Positions 8,798 to 17,590 of a stretch of DNA of 64,000 bases are shown here, one piece after another (position 1 is the stretch's first letter; the number at the start of each line of letters is the position of its first letter). Under the pieces are notes generated by a model that made no database searches, was not told the origin of the DNA, and saw only the letters and a program-made list of their open reading frames with translations. A program made the position numbers and the translations under genes. This DNA is from Symbiodinium natans. Lineage: Eukaryota; Sar; Dinophyceae; Suessiales; Symbiodiniaceae. The stretch covers positions 416,478 to 480,477 of the forward strand of contig CAJNDS010000313.1 in the NCBI GenBank assembly GCA_905221605.1. Reading direction: 5' to 3'.

Positions 8798-8896
8798 GTA
8801 GAGGTCAAGGCGAGGGTGGAGCGCCAGCGGGGGTGGGCTTATGCAAATCGGGGCGCGCGCCTGGGTGCTTTCAGCACCAGCGCGCCCACTCATTGA
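8798..8896 (+). CDS. candidate exon, unrecognised (32 codons)
   Basis: VEVKARVERQRGWAYANRGA then RLGAFSTSAPTH and TGA, immediately before a CCCTAAA array. Confidence 0.35.
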   Translation, partial: VEVKARVERQRGWAYANRGARLGAFSTSAPTH

Positions 8897-8898
8897 GA

Positions 8899-9012
8899 CA
8901 CCCTAAACCCTAAACCCTAAACCCTAAACCCTAAACCCTAAACCCTAAACCCTAAACCCTAAACCCTAAACCCTAAACCCTAAACCCTAAACCCTAAACC
9001 CTAAACCCTGAA
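8899..9012 (-). repeat. CCCTAAA array
   Basis: About 16 units. Confidence 0.98.
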
Positions 9013-9117
9013 CAAACCCTAAGCCCCTGAAGCTCCCAACTTTCACAAGCCTCGGCCTTCCACAAGCAGCCCTGGCAATCGCAAACCCTAATGCCCCAAG
9101 CCCTGAACCATTCAACC

Positions 9118-9308
9118 TTGGGATGTTCCCCCCTAACAAGGGTTTTAGGGTTTAGGGTTTAGGGTTTAGGGTTTAGGGTTTAGGGTTTAGGGGTATGGAT
9201 TGGGATGTTCCCCCTTATACTAACAGTTTTTGCTGGGGATTGTCGTACCTTTTTTTTTTCCCGATTAAGGCCTGTTAGTAACTGTTAGTATAAGGGGGAA
9301 CATCCCAA
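9118..9308. mobile_element. MITE-like palindrome, family A, with telomere array in its left arm
   Basis: The complete palindrome is 9200-9308 with arms TTGGGATGTTCCCCCTTATA and its inverse. TTGGGATGTTCCCCC is also present at 9118-9132, so the TTTAGGG array at about 9133-9199 is bracketed by two copies of the arm. Confidence 0.85.
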
Positions 9309-9341
9309 ACTAAAGCCCTTGAGCCCTAGATCGACGGACAC

Positions 9342-9404
9342 CGCCAACGCCTGCTGCTTCTGCGTCCGCTCCTTCGTCGGTGTTGGGGCTTTCTGCGCCT
9401 TGAT
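9342..9404 (-). CDS. candidate minus-strand exon
   Basis: On the minus strand 'attcag' precedes and 'GCG|gtgtcc' follows 21 codons: IKAQKAPTPTKERTQKQQAL. A plus frame is also open, so strand is uncertain. Confidence 0.25.
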
Positions 9405-9410
9405 CTGAAT

Positions 9411-9523
9411 AGGGTTTAGGGTTTAGGGTTTAGGGTTTAGGGTTTAGGGTTTAGGGTTTAGGGTTTAGGGTTTAGGGTTTAGGGTTTAGGGTTTAGGGTT
9501 TAGGGTTTAGGGTTTAGGATTTA
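9411..9523 (+). repeat. TTTAGGG array
   Basis: About 16 perfect units. Confidence 0.98.
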
Positions 9524-9591
9524 CAGTCTGGACTTTTTTGTTTAGAGTTTTGCGGATCTAGGGTCTTGCTGGACTTTTTGGTTCAGGTTCA

Positions 9592-9840
9592 ACCCTAAAC
9601 CCTAAACCCCAAACCCTAAACCCTAAACCCTAGCTTGGTTCTTGCAGATTAGTTGGGGTTCACTGGGCATTCCGTGATCGAAGGTTCGGGTTACTGTTTA
9701 GGGTTTAGGGTTTAGGGCTTAGGGTCTAGGCTTTAGGGTTTTAGGGCTATTTCGCATGATGTAGGGTTTTCTGTTTTTCGAAATAGGGTTATTGAGGGTT
9801 TGGGGTTATATAGGGTTTAGGGCTTTAGGGTTATTCAGGG
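9592..9840. repeat. short CCCTAAA block then degenerate TTTAGGG
   Basis: CCCTAAA 9592-9632, then diffuse TTTAGGG/TTATTCAGGG from 9697. Confidence 0.85.
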
Positions 9841-10006
9841 TACATGGTCCTTTCTTCTAGCATCGTCGGTTTGATCTGAAAAAAGGACAGTACGAACCTA
9901 TGCTGCACAAAATTTCAAGTGTGTTCCTTGGGTAAGGGGTATCATTGGGCAATCTCCGAGCCCTAAACCCGAAACCCTAAGCCATACGCTCCTACCGCCG
10001 CGCCAG

Positions 10007-10068
10007 GTTTCCGAAGAAGCCGTGGTTTCCGCCGCCGCCCGTGATGGGAGCCAGGCCCATTTTGGCAG
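10007..10068 (+). CDS. candidate exon with AG and GT borders
   Basis: 'cgcgccag' on the left, 'GGCAG|gtctaa' on the right, 62 nt: VSEEAVVSAAARDGSQAHFG. Confidence 0.45.
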
Positions 10069-10084
10069 GTCTAAGCAAACCATA

Positions 10085-10145
10085 AGAGGCCTAAACAAAC
10101 CCTAAACCCGAAACCCGAAACCCTAAACCCTAAACCCTAAATCCC
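10085..10145 (-). repeat. CCCGAAA/CCCTAAA array
   Basis: Short mixed array. Confidence 0.92.
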
Positions 10146-10264
10146 AAACCAAGAAGGGTTCAGGGTTTGCTCGGGAACTTCCCAAGACCTACCCAAGACC
10201 CCCTTAAGGGGCTCCCTGTTGGCTTTGTGCCAGGCTTGACGTCCCAGAAGCCTCTTTCTTAAAG

Positions 10265-10357
10265 CAGGGTTTAGGGTTTAGGGTTTAGGGTTCGGGTTTT
10301 AGGGTTTAGGGTTTAGGGTTTAGGTTTGAGGGTTTGAGGGTTTAGGGTTTAGGGTGT
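10265..10357 (+). repeat. TTTAGGG array
   Basis: Includes TTTGAGGG variants at the right. Confidence 0.95.
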
Positions 10358-10360
10358 AGC

Positions 10361-10672
10361 TTTGACGTAAAAGCCTGTGGGTCGAGGGTTGCCAACAATC
10401 CCAGAGCGGCGATCCACTACGCAATGAGCTCGAAGGCAGCAGTAAGCATGAGAAGACAGAAGCCTTCCTGGTTCCTCGAGAAGCGAGAGGCTACGCAAGC
10501 GGAATGCGAGGAAATGGGAGTCAGCCCAGGTTCGGCTACCAACATGAGAGATCTCATCGCGAGCTGGAATGGTGGGAAATTACATCCACGGGATGGATTG
10601 CCATTGCGAACTGTGGATACAACGGAGGCTATGATGAGGCTTCGATTCGTGGCTGCAGTACAACAAGGATGA
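10361..10672 (+). CDS. coding-like block, first frame
   Basis: Open from about 10361 to TGA at 10670. Residues include MRRQKPSWFLEKREATQAEC and EEMGVSPGSATNMRDLIASW. It is the left part of the longest array-free stretch with strong protein-like composition. Another plus frame from 10446 overlaps it (next entry), so a frameshift or intron may lie around 10570-10660. Unrecognised. Confidence 0.45.
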   Translation, partial: FDVKACGSRVANNPRAAIHYAMSSKAAVSMRRQKPSWFLEKREATQAECEEMGVSPGSATNMRDLIASWNGGKLHPRDGLPLRTVDTTEAMMRLRFVAAVQQG

Positions 10673-10835
10673 TGAGATCTTGATCGCAAGCGAAGAGGTT
10701 CCGGTTCGAGTGGAGTGGGCTGGGGGTGCGAGAGGAGGGAGCAGAGGTAGTGTAGAGACCCCATTGGTTCTCGCGATTAGGAAGGTGGGAAAACACTCGA
10801 GACTGGGTGTCATCGACGCGCGCGACATGTGATAA
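10446..10835 (+). CDS. coding-like block, second frame with TGA only
   Basis: 130 codons without TAA or TAG and with five TGA, then TAA. The clean right part (10635-10829) reads GFDSWLQYNKDDEILIASEE, VPVRVEWAGGARGG and LAIRKVGKHSRLGVIDARDM. 'cgtggctgcag' at 10648-10658 is a candidate 3' splice site for an exon starting at 10659. Confidence 0.45.
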
Positions 10836-10990
10836 GGAAGAACGGAGATAAGAACTCGATTATGTGGTTTTCCATGAGGGCAAAGCAGACTCTTGTCGTT
10901 TTTGACGAGCTTAGGATTTGCTTGCTTGCGCTTGTTTGCGCTTACTTGAAGTTGCCAGCCCCCGAAGAGGGACACACCCTCTACTTATAG
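10835..10990 (+). CDS. coding-like block, third segment with hydrophobic stretch
   Basis: Open through ATG at 10862 to TAG at 10988: MWFSMRAKQTLVVFDELRIC, then a hydrophobic LLALVCAYLKLP and PEEGHTLYL. It is in the same frame as the first segment. Possible membrane-anchor exon; unrecognised. Confidence 0.4.
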   Translation, partial: RKNGDKNSIMWFSMRAKQTLVVFDELRICLLALVCAYLKLPAPEEGHTLYL

Positions 10991-11007
10991 GGTCCTGAAG
11001 GGAGGGG

Positions 11008-11092
11008 GCTAAACCCTTAACCCTTAACCCTTAACCCTTAACCCTTAACCCTTAACCCTTAAGCCTAAACCCTAAACCCTAAACCCTAAACC
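11008..11092 (-). repeat. CCCTTAA then CCCTAAA array
   Basis: Seven CCCTTAA units pass into canonical units. Confidence 0.97.
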
Positions 11093-11224
11093 TACACCTC
11101 AACCCGAATCCCCTAAACCCAGCACAAGCACCTAAAGGACCTGAACCCTAAATAGTTGAAGCACCCAGACCCCAACCCTAAGCACATAAAATTTAAAGCA
11201 CCTCAGCCCGAAGCACCTAAAGCA

Positions 11225-11343
11225 CCGAAACCTGAAACCCGAAACCCGAAACCCGAAACCCTAAACCCGAAACCCTAAACCCTAAACCCTAAACCCTAAA
11301 CTCTGAACCCTGAACCCTGAACCCTGAACCCTAAACCCTAACT
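11225..11343 (-). repeat. CCCGAAA/CCCTAAA/CCCTGAA array
   Basis: Blocks of each variant follow one another. Confidence 0.95.
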
Positions 11344-11440
11344 CGACATCTTGGAGGCCTTCCGAGGAGCTGAGGGTGGTGGCGACGTTGTGCTTCGGCA
11401 AAAGGGAGTCCAGGGGTTGAGGGCCTTTCGGGGGGTTTAG
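11342..11440 (+). CDS. candidate exon, unrecognised (32 codons)
   Basis: LDILEAFRGAEGGGDVVLRQ then KGVQGLRAF, running into a TTTAGGG array whose TAG closes it. Confidence 0.4.
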   Translation, partial: LDILEAFRGAEGGGDVVLRQKGVQGLRAFRGV

Positions 11441-11528
11441 GGTTTAGGCTTTAGGGTTTGGGGTTTAGGGTCTAGGGTTTACGGCCAGTTTAGGGTTTAG
11501 GTTTGGGGTGTAGGGCTTAGGGCTTCAG
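11435..11528 (+). repeat. degenerate TTTAGGG array
   Basis: Mixed TTTAGGG/TTTGGGG. Confidence 0.93.
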
Positions 11529-11536
11529 ACTGCACC

Positions 11537-11567
11537 ACCCCCCCCCCCCCCCCCCCCCCCCCCCCCG
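11537..11567. repeat. poly-C tract (about 30 bp)
   Basis: Pure C homopolymer. Confidence 0.95.
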
Positions 11568-11669
11568 CTTACCGTCGTTGATTGGATCACTTGTGCACCA
11601 CCAGAAAAAACAAGAAGGCTTGATCGAAAAAGGCATCCTCCAATCATAGGCCTCTTGTTTACGCTCCCC

Positions 11670-11792
11670 TAAGGGTAGTCACATGGTTCCCGAATGTGGG
11701 TCCTTAAATGGGCCCTTATATGCCCCCTTACACCCTGTAAAACCCAAGGGCCCATACTTCAGAACCCTTTGAAGAAGGTAAGGGGCCATGTT
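11670..11792. mobile_element. MITE-like element, family F
   Basis: Arms with TGGTTCCCGAATGTGGGTCC and CAGAACCCTTTGAAGAAGGT. The latter is the inverse complement of a segment at 45361-45385, so the two copies lie in opposite orientation; a partial copy is at 53329-53380. Confidence 0.6.
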
Positions 11793-11825
11793 AACGGGCT
11801 AAAAAAAATGTATATATCTTCCCCT

Positions 11826-11926
11826 AATTCCTAAACCCTAAACCCTAAACCCTAAACCCTAAACCCTAAACCCTAAACCCTAAACCCTAAACCCTAAACC
11901 CTAAACCCTAAACCCTAAACCCCAAT
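11826..11926 (-). repeat. CCCTAAA array
   Basis: About 14 units. Confidence 0.98.
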
Positions 11927-12166
11927 TGAAACGCTAGTTGAACCCTCAACCCTAATTGAGCCCTCCTAAGACCTGAACCCAAGGACGTTTTTGACAGGCC
12001 TTGACCAAGGTCCAATTGCCATGTTAAAGGGGTTGTACATAAAACATGTGGTCCTTTCTGCAGGTTTTTGAAAATATGGGCAACCTTCTTAGATTCTTGG
12101 GTACTTGGGGAAACTATCCATATACTTTGGCTTTCTTCAGGATTATGTTGCCGTCTTCGTCGCCAT

Positions 12167-12254
12167 GGGGTTTAGGGTTTAGGGTTTAGGGTTTAGGGTT
12201 TAGGGTTTAGGGTTTAGGGTTTAGGGTTTAGGGTTTAGGGTTTAGGGTTTAGGG
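12167..12254 (+). repeat. TTTAGGG array
   Basis: About 12 units. Confidence 0.98.
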
Positions 12255-12342
12255 CCCAACATGTAGATCAACCTGCAGGTCTCTGGCTGAGAGCTTCGGG
12301 AACCCCCTGAACCCTGGAGACCTTCGAAAAGCCACCAACCCC

Positions 12343-12446
12343 GGTTTAGGGTTTAGGGTTTAGGGTTTAGGGTTACCGGTTTAGGGTTTAGGGTTTAGGG
12401 TTTAGGGTTTAGGGTTTAGGGTTTAGGGTTTAGGGTTTAGGGTTCA
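12343..12446 (+). repeat. TTTAGGG array
   Basis: Two blocks separated by a TACCGG interruption near 12376. Confidence 0.98.
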
Positions 12447-12677
12447 GGGCACAAACCCTACAAACTACAAACCCTTCAATCTCTACAAGCCATCCCAAAA
12501 CAAAAACCTTTAAAAACCTTGAAAGAACCCTAGAGCCACCTTAAACAGCCCTAAAGCCCCGCCAAAAAAAGCCCTGGAAAAGACCCGAGCAATAACTATC
12601 ACCCCCAAAAAAAACTTCAAAAAGCTTCAAAGCCCCCTACAAACCCTGGCCCTAAACCCTCAACCCGAACCCTAACC

Positions 12678-12962
12678 ATGGTTAAATGCCACCCCCGCCC
12701 CGAAAACTCACCGGAGGGGGGAGTTGTGTTCGCCGAAGCACAGTTCGCATTCGAAAACATGTTCGATGCGGGATGTGTTCATGGTGAACTCGACGCTGAG
12801 TCTGATGCTGGGCGGCAGCACCACGCCAAGGTTGGTTCGTGATTCGCCTTGTGCCAGCTCCCAGCCACACGGGACACTTTCTTCCAGACTGAGAGGCGCT
12901 GGGATACGGAAGTTTCAGCGCCAGAAGTGCCAGGAGCTCATGCGCACCGCATTGCAGCCTGA
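12678..12962 (+). CDS. 95-codon frame from a good-context ATG, one internal TGA
   Basis: 'accATGG' context. Reads MVKCHPRPENSPEGGVVFAE, AQFAFENMFDAGCVHGELDA, then TGA at 12840, then in the same frame FALCQLPATRDTFFQTERRW and DTEVSAPEVPGAHAHRIAA, TGA. A 27-nt stretch 12831-12857 (AAG|gttggt...tgccag|CTC) would remove the stop and keep frame, an extremely short candidate intron. Other readings: two separate exons, UGA recoding, or a decayed gene. Unrecognised. Confidence 0.45.
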
Positions 12963-12998
12963 AACACACGCTATCTCTGTGACAACCCCCACCTCCCG

Positions 12999-13149
12999 CC
13001 CCTAAACCCTAATCCCTAATCCCTAAACCCTGAACCCTGAACCCTAAACCCTAAACCCTAAACCCTAAACCCTAAACCCTAAACCCTAAACCCTAAACCC
13101 TAAACCCTAAACCCTAAACCCTAAACCCTAAACCCTAAACCCTAAACCC
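12999..13149 (-). repeat. CCCTAAA array
   Basis: About 20 units with CCCTGAA variants at the left. Confidence 0.98.
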
Positions 13150-13151
13150 AG

Positions 13152-13211
13152 CCGAGGCCAGAGGCCCACATACTTCTCGTCGAGAAGCTGCAGGCCCATA
13201 AGACTTCATAG
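13152..13211 (+). CDS. candidate exon, unrecognised
   Basis: Directly after the array ('aacccag'): PRPEAHILLVEKLQAHKTS then TAG. Confidence 0.38.
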   Translation, partial: PRPEAHILLVEKLQAHKTS

Positions 13212-13371
13212 CTCATGGGGTACTTGTAAGTAGGGGGTTTAGGGTTTAGGGTTTAGGGTTTGGGGTTTGGGGTTTGGGGTTTAGGTTTAGGGATACTTGG
13301 TACCCTAAATAAGGCTCTCACCCTGGCTTACCTACATGTAACCCTACTTTTAAGTGCCCATGAACCTCCAA
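13212..13371. mobile_element. MITE-like element, family C, with TTTAGGG array inside
   Basis: Right arm CTTTTAAGTGCCCATGAACC plus TCCAAG; degraded left arm CTCATGGGGTACTTGTAAGT. A TTTAGGG array (13236-13292) separates them. Confidence 0.65.
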
Positions 13372-13677
13372 GCAGCCTTTAACCCGAAACGAGGCTTGCT
13401 CGACCCTGGTTTAGGGGCCTCTGGATTCGGGAGTTTTTGTGTTTCAATGGTGATTAGGGTTTACCTTCTCTAAAAACCAAAAGAAGCCCTCACAATGGGA
13501 TCACATGCCGTCTGCCTCTCTTTGTCTGGGACTATTTGCCTACAGTTGCGTAGTAACTACCTCTCTTAATCAGAACCCATGAAGCTGTAGCGTTAAAGAG
13601 AGTCCCAGGAAATCCTTGCTGAGGTATGTGGACCGTAAACCCTTTTAGGGTTCATCGGGTCCCAAGGTGGTTCATTC

Positions 13678-13719
13678 CAGGGTTTAGGGTTTAGGGTTTA
13701 GGGTTTAGGGTTTAGGGTT
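13678..13719 (+). repeat. TTTAGGG array
   Basis: Six units. Confidence 0.96.
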
Positions 13720-13789
13720 GTACTGCACTTTGGGGACGCTAGGTATGGTAGGGTTTTCGAGTCCACTGGCTTCTACCGCAACCTCGAAA

Positions 13790-14205
13790 CCCCCGAAGCC
13801 GCAAACCTGAAAACCCTAAAACCCCAAACCCTGAAACCCAAGATCCTAAACCCTTAACCCAGCGACCCTAAAGCCCGAAACCCTACAACCCTCATACCCT
13901 ATAAACCCTCAAACCCTAAGAACCCTAAGAACCCTAAGAACCCTAAGAACCGTAAGAACCCTAAGAACCCTAAGAACCCTAAGAACCCTAAAACCCTAAA
14001 GCCCTAAAGCCCTAAAACCCTAAACCCGACGAACCCTATGAACCCTATAAACCCGAAACTCCGAAAACCGCGTAAATCCTAAAAAAAGCCGAAATCTAAA
14101 ACCCTTAAGCCCTGTAAACCCTATAAACCCTATGAACCCCATAAACCCTATAAACCCTATAAACCCCAAACCCTAAACCCTAAACCCTCAACCCTAAACC
14201 CTGCA
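13790..14205 (-). repeat. long variant array with CCCTAAGAA nonamers
   Basis: Nine copies of a CCCTAAGAA nonamer at 13912-13985 are followed by CCCTATAAA and CCCTAAA units, showing local expansion of different variants. Confidence 0.95.
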
Positions 14206-14213
14206 ATGCCCAG

Positions 14214-14280
14214 TTGAAGACCGCGCCGCTCATCTCCGTGCTCACGGGCCTGCGGAGCTCCCGCCGCAGTATTCGCCAGT
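14214..14280 (+). CDS. candidate exon, unrecognised
   Basis: After 'atgcccag', phase 0: LKTAPLISVLTGLRSSRRSI then RQC. Confidence 0.42.
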
Positions 14281-14289
14281 GCTTTTTTG

Positions 14290-14662
14290 GAGGTTTAGGA
14301 GTTAGGGTTTTAGGTTGTTTAGGGTTTCTAGGGTGTTTTGGGGGGTTTAGGAGTTAGGGTTTTTCGGGTTTCTCGGTTTTGTTTTTGTTTTTTTTATCCT
14401 CCTGGGGTTGTTTAGAGTTTTTTCGGGGTTTTAAGGGCTATTTTCGGTCTTTTCGGGATTTAGGGTTGCTTTTGGGCATTTAAGGTTTCGAGGGCTTGTT
14501 GGGGTTGTTAGGGCTTCTATTTTGGGGTGTTTTAGGTGTTAGGATTCGGTGTTGATGCCAAGGGGTGAAGGGGTGGGGTTCCAACAGATCAACCAAGCCT
14601 TGCCCTGGCGAGGCCCAGACACACAAATCTTAGGGTTTAGGGTTTAGGGTATGGGGTTTAGG
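14290..14662 (+). repeat. highly degenerate T/G-rich TTTAGGG-derived stretch
   Basis: Diffuse units such as TTTTTCGGG and GGGGTTGTTTAG. A clean short TTTAGGG block lies at 14630-14662. No gene apparent. Confidence 0.75.
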
Positions 14663-14716
14663 GAGCTTCCAAAGCCTTTAAACGCCCCAAACGTAGCAGG
14701 CACACCTCATCTTCAG

Positions 14717-14770
14717 AGATCTCGCTCAGGTATTTCACAACATGGGGCTTTCCGACAAGTCGGGGTACCC
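14717..14770 (+). CDS. weak candidate exon
   Basis: After 'catcttcag': RSRSGISQHGAFRQVGVP. Confidence 0.25.
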
Positions 14771-14838
14771 TTTTTGGGGTCCCGTTAGGGGTTTTCTATT
14801 CTATGCGGGGGAAATAGGGGTACCCGCTATTTCGGGAG

Positions 14839-14949
14839 ATGCCCACCTCGGGCTGCACCCCTGATGTACGCACCCTGAAAGTGCCTGCGCCTTCATTGTG
14901 GAAATCTCATCCCCACAATCCCACTGACCTACAGGGTTGCTCTGGATAG
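14839..14949 (+). CDS. candidate ORF/exon from ATG (36 codons)
   Basis: ATG after 'cgggag': MPTSGCTPDVRTLKVPAPSL then WKSHPHNPTDLQGCSG and TAG. The same frame continues to 15217 with only two further TGA. Confidence 0.35.
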   Translation: MPTSGCTPDVRTLKVPAPSLWKSHPHNPTDLQGCSG

Positions 14950-15334
14950 GGTTTAGGCCTTAGGGCTTCAAGGCAAAAAACATCCGAGTCAGGGACTCCG
15001 AAGGGATCTCCTTGAGGGTTAGAGAAAGGATTCAAGGGACCTGGCCTCAAAACACCCTGTAACCTGAGCTTCAAACCCAGCGCAACCCTCTTGAGGGGTT
15101 GTCAGGACAAGAGGATGTTTTTTTTTTATTTCAACCCTCAAGCCCCAAACCCCAAACCCTGAGGGTTTAGGAGTTTTCAAAAAGAGTGGGGAGAGACGCC
15201 CAGCTCTAATCATCTTTAGCTTAGGGACTGGGTAGGTAACCTTTCTGATTCTATAGAATCCTACTGTATATCAAAGGCTAGCCTTTATGGGGCTAGGAAA
15301 TTTCAGCCCCTAAGTTAAACCATGTTCTACTAGG

Positions 15335-15390
15335 TTTTAGGGTTTAGGGTTTAGGGGTTTAGGGTGTAGAGTTTAGGGTTTAGGGTTAGC
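15335..15390 (+). repeat. TTTAGGG array
   Basis: Degenerate, with GGGGTTTAGGGTGTAG. Confidence 0.92.
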
Positions 15391-15739
15391 GGTTTAAACC
15401 ACACTTCTCCGAACCCCCACTGGGGCCCTCTGGTGTCTGATTCCAAAAGCCCCCTTAGGAAGTCTTTGGTTGTTGTTATTCATAGAAAAGCACAAAAAAA
15501 GCCAAAACAAAAAGTACACTTATTTTTGAGAAAATACGGGTCTAAGCAAAGTATCGATTCAGGGTTTCGAGCTTCGGGGGATTTTGCGAGTTGGGAATTG
15601 GAGTAGGGTTTTGGCTTCACGGCATCTAAGACCCGGAGAAGGCTCTTGTTTCACTTTTTTCGGCTTGAGGTTCCCTTATCATCCCCTCAAACCCCAAAAA
15701 AAAGTACCCTTTTATTCCTAGGCTACTCCTGGGGTATCT

Positions 15740-15846
15740 TTCGTGTGGCAACTTCAAGACACAGCTCCCGCATGCCAGGTATCAGCTGCAATCGCGCTCG
15801 GGGGTGCCGCTCAGCCAAAAAAGATTCGGGCTGCAGCCCCTCAGTT
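15740..15846 (+). CDS. weak candidate exon
   Basis: Basic frame ATSRHSSRMPGISCNRARGC then RSAKKDSGCSPS, closed by the following TTTAGGG array. Its left part overlaps an arm resembling family B. Confidence 0.25.
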
Positions 15847-15936
15847 GGGTTTAGGGTTTAGGGTTTAGGGTTTAGGGTTTAGGGTTTAGGGTTTAGGGTT
15901 TAGGGTTTAGGGGTTAGGGGTTAGGGTTTAGGGTTC
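15846..15936 (+). repeat. TTTAGGG array
   Basis: About 12 units. Confidence 0.98.
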
Positions 15937-15969
15937 AGTGCATAGTTTTCCTGCTGATCATAACCCCAG

Positions 15970-16145
15970 GTATACTGATGTTCTTGAGGTATTGGACACC
16001 CGGAAGCGTAGGATCCTAAAAGCCTAGAAGCCCTAAACCGCAATCCCTGAACCTAAACCCTGAACCCCAAACCCTTTAAGAAGCGGCAGAAGCGTAGGAT
16101 CAAGCAGTCCGAGTCTTCTGGCTTGCCTATGTCTCCGCAGATCTA
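15970..16145 (+). CDS. candidate gene segment split by an array between 13-bp repeats
   Basis: GAAGCGTAGGATC occurs at 16003-16015 and 16089-16101. Left of the first copy the frame reads YTDVLEVLDTRKRRI. From the second copy it reads KRRIKQSESSGLPMSPQI then TAA. Dropping one copy plus the array joins them in frame. Offsets within the repeat would give GA..AG borders, a non-canonical pair reported in dinoflagellates, rather than GT..AG. Confidence 0.45.
16016..16088 (-). repeat. telomere-like insert between 13-bp direct repeats
   Basis: CCTAAA/CCCTGAA/CCCCAAA units form the whole insert. Confidence 0.9.
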
Positions 16146-16184
16146 AACTCTACTATAAGCCCTAGAATCTCCAAATCCTAACAC

Positions 16185-16360
16185 CTAAACCCCTACACCC
16201 TAAACCCTAAGCCCTAAACCCTAAACCCTAAATCCTAAACCCTAAACCCTAAGCCCTATCCCCAAATCCCAAACCCCAAACCCCAAACCCCAAACCCCAA
16301 ACCCCAAACCCCAAACCCCAAACCCTAACCCCTGCAAACTGCAAACCCTAAAGCCTAACC
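16185..16360 (-). repeat. CCCTAAA then CCCCAAA array
   Basis: About nine CCCCAAA units at 16262-16323. Confidence 0.97.
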
Positions 16361-16535
16361 TGATGATCCCCAAGCCCTAAAGTGTAGGAGCTATAGAAGC
16401 TGTGGGTTGAGGCTTCAGGATGTACGGTTACCATGGTTTCGGGCTAACAAGCAGACTGTCGCTTAGGGTTGGGGGTTTGGGGATGATGGGGTGTGGGGTT
16501 TGGGGTTTGGGGTATAGGAGGAGCCCTCATGGCAG

Positions 16536-16794
16536 CCAGAGAAGGCAAAGACAGAAGTAGGGGAGATTGCAAGTCGAGGGAGAGCGCTTCAAGAGATCCA
16601 GTTACCTCGCCTTGGGGAGCGGAAAGCCGAACTTGTTGCCAAAGTGACGACGTTGAGGGGGATTCACGAGCTGCTCATGCTGGAGGAAAGCTCCTCCGAC
16701 TCCGACTCAGGATTGCCACCGCTCTGCGCGATGCTGTCGGCGAATTGGGCGAGTGACTTGAGAGTGGCCCTTCGGTTTCCAACTCCGGCTTGGC
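16536..16794 (+). CDS. candidate exon, unrecognised (about 86 codons)
   Basis: After 'catggcag' a long clean frame: PEKAKTEVGEIASRGRALQE, IQLPRLGERKAELVAKVTTL, RGIHELLMLEESSSDSDSGL, PPLCAMLSANWASDLRVAL. Helical, acidic and basic residues balanced, with an SSSDSDS patch. It runs into a poly-C tract. One of the strongest coding calls; no family recognised. Confidence 0.5.
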
Positions 16795-16811
16795 CCCCCC
16801 CCCCCCCCCCG
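16795..16811. repeat. poly-C tract
   Basis: Homopolymer C. Confidence 0.9.
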
Positions 16812-16991
16812 CGCCTCCCCTGTCCACCCATAAGCCCAAGAAGGCCTACAAGGCTCCCTTAAGCCCTACATGGAGGTTCGTGTGTAGTAGACTTTAAAGT
16901 TGGCATGATGCCTGCAATATGCCCTATAAGCCCGACAAGCCCTACAAGTCACTAGACGCCCTATGCCCTAAGCCCAAAGCCTCTTTCTCCT

Positions 16992-17125
16992 TCCCTAAAC
17001 CCTAAACCCTAAACCCTAAACCCCAAACCCCAAACCCCAAACCCTAAACCCTAAACCCTAAACCCTAAACCCCAACATCCCGAAACCCCTAAACCCTAAT
17101 CCCTAAACCCTAAACCCTAGACCCC
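16992..17125 (-). repeat. CCCTAAA/CCCCAAA array
   Basis: Mixed blocks. Confidence 0.97.
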
Positions 17126-17146
17126 TGGAATTCTCGCGTGAGGCAG

Positions 17147-17224
17147 TGGTGGCTGAACTTCCACGGCCTGGAGGTCATCCGCTGCCAGAGCCGGGAAGCC
17201 GCCCTGGCCACTCCGCTCAGCAGT
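17147..17224 (+). CDS. candidate exon, unrecognised (26 codons)
   Basis: After 'gcgtgaggcag': WWLNFHGLEVIRCQSREAAL then ATPLSS, flanked left by CCCTAAA and right by TTTAGGG. Confidence 0.45.
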
Positions 17225-17294
17225 TTGGGGTTTAGGGTTTAGAGTTTAGGGTTTAGGGTTGAGGGTTTAGGGTTTAGGGTTTAGGGTTTAGGGT
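17225..17294 (+). repeat. TTTAGGG array
   Basis: About nine units. Confidence 0.97.
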
Positions 17295-17347
17295 GCTAAC
17301 CATATGGCTACGAAGTAGAGCCAATTACGGGGCGGTGGCATCCCCAG

Positions 17348-17420
17348 CAAACTACGCAGAGGCGTTTCAAGGCTTGGGATTTCATGGCATGACTCTTCGC
17401 CTTGGGGACGAAAGGAGTTG
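17348..17420 (+). CDS. candidate exon, unrecognised
   Basis: After 'catccccag': NYAEAFQGLGFHGMTLRLGD then ERSW. It faintly resembles the AFG.G.RV region of thiamine-diphosphate enzymes, but far too short to assign. Confidence 0.35.
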
Positions 17421-17512
17421 GTTTAGGGTTTGGGGTTTGGGGTTTGGGGTTTGGGGTTTAGGGTTTGGGGTTTAGGGTTTAGGGTTTAGGGTTTAGGTAT
17501 AGGGCTTAGGGT
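17420..17512 (+). repeat. TTTGGGG/TTTAGGG array
   Basis: Mixed units. Confidence 0.96.
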
Positions 17513-17590
17513 TGGACATGTTTTTCTGTCAGGGGCCCCGGTGTTGATACCATTGAATTGCGGTTCGGGGGGAATGGGGGGTTGTCCAAC

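Noticed and set aside
13790-14205. CRISPR-like regular array
   Set aside because: Repeats are 7-9 bp with no unique spacers; it is a telomere-variant array in eukaryotic DNA.
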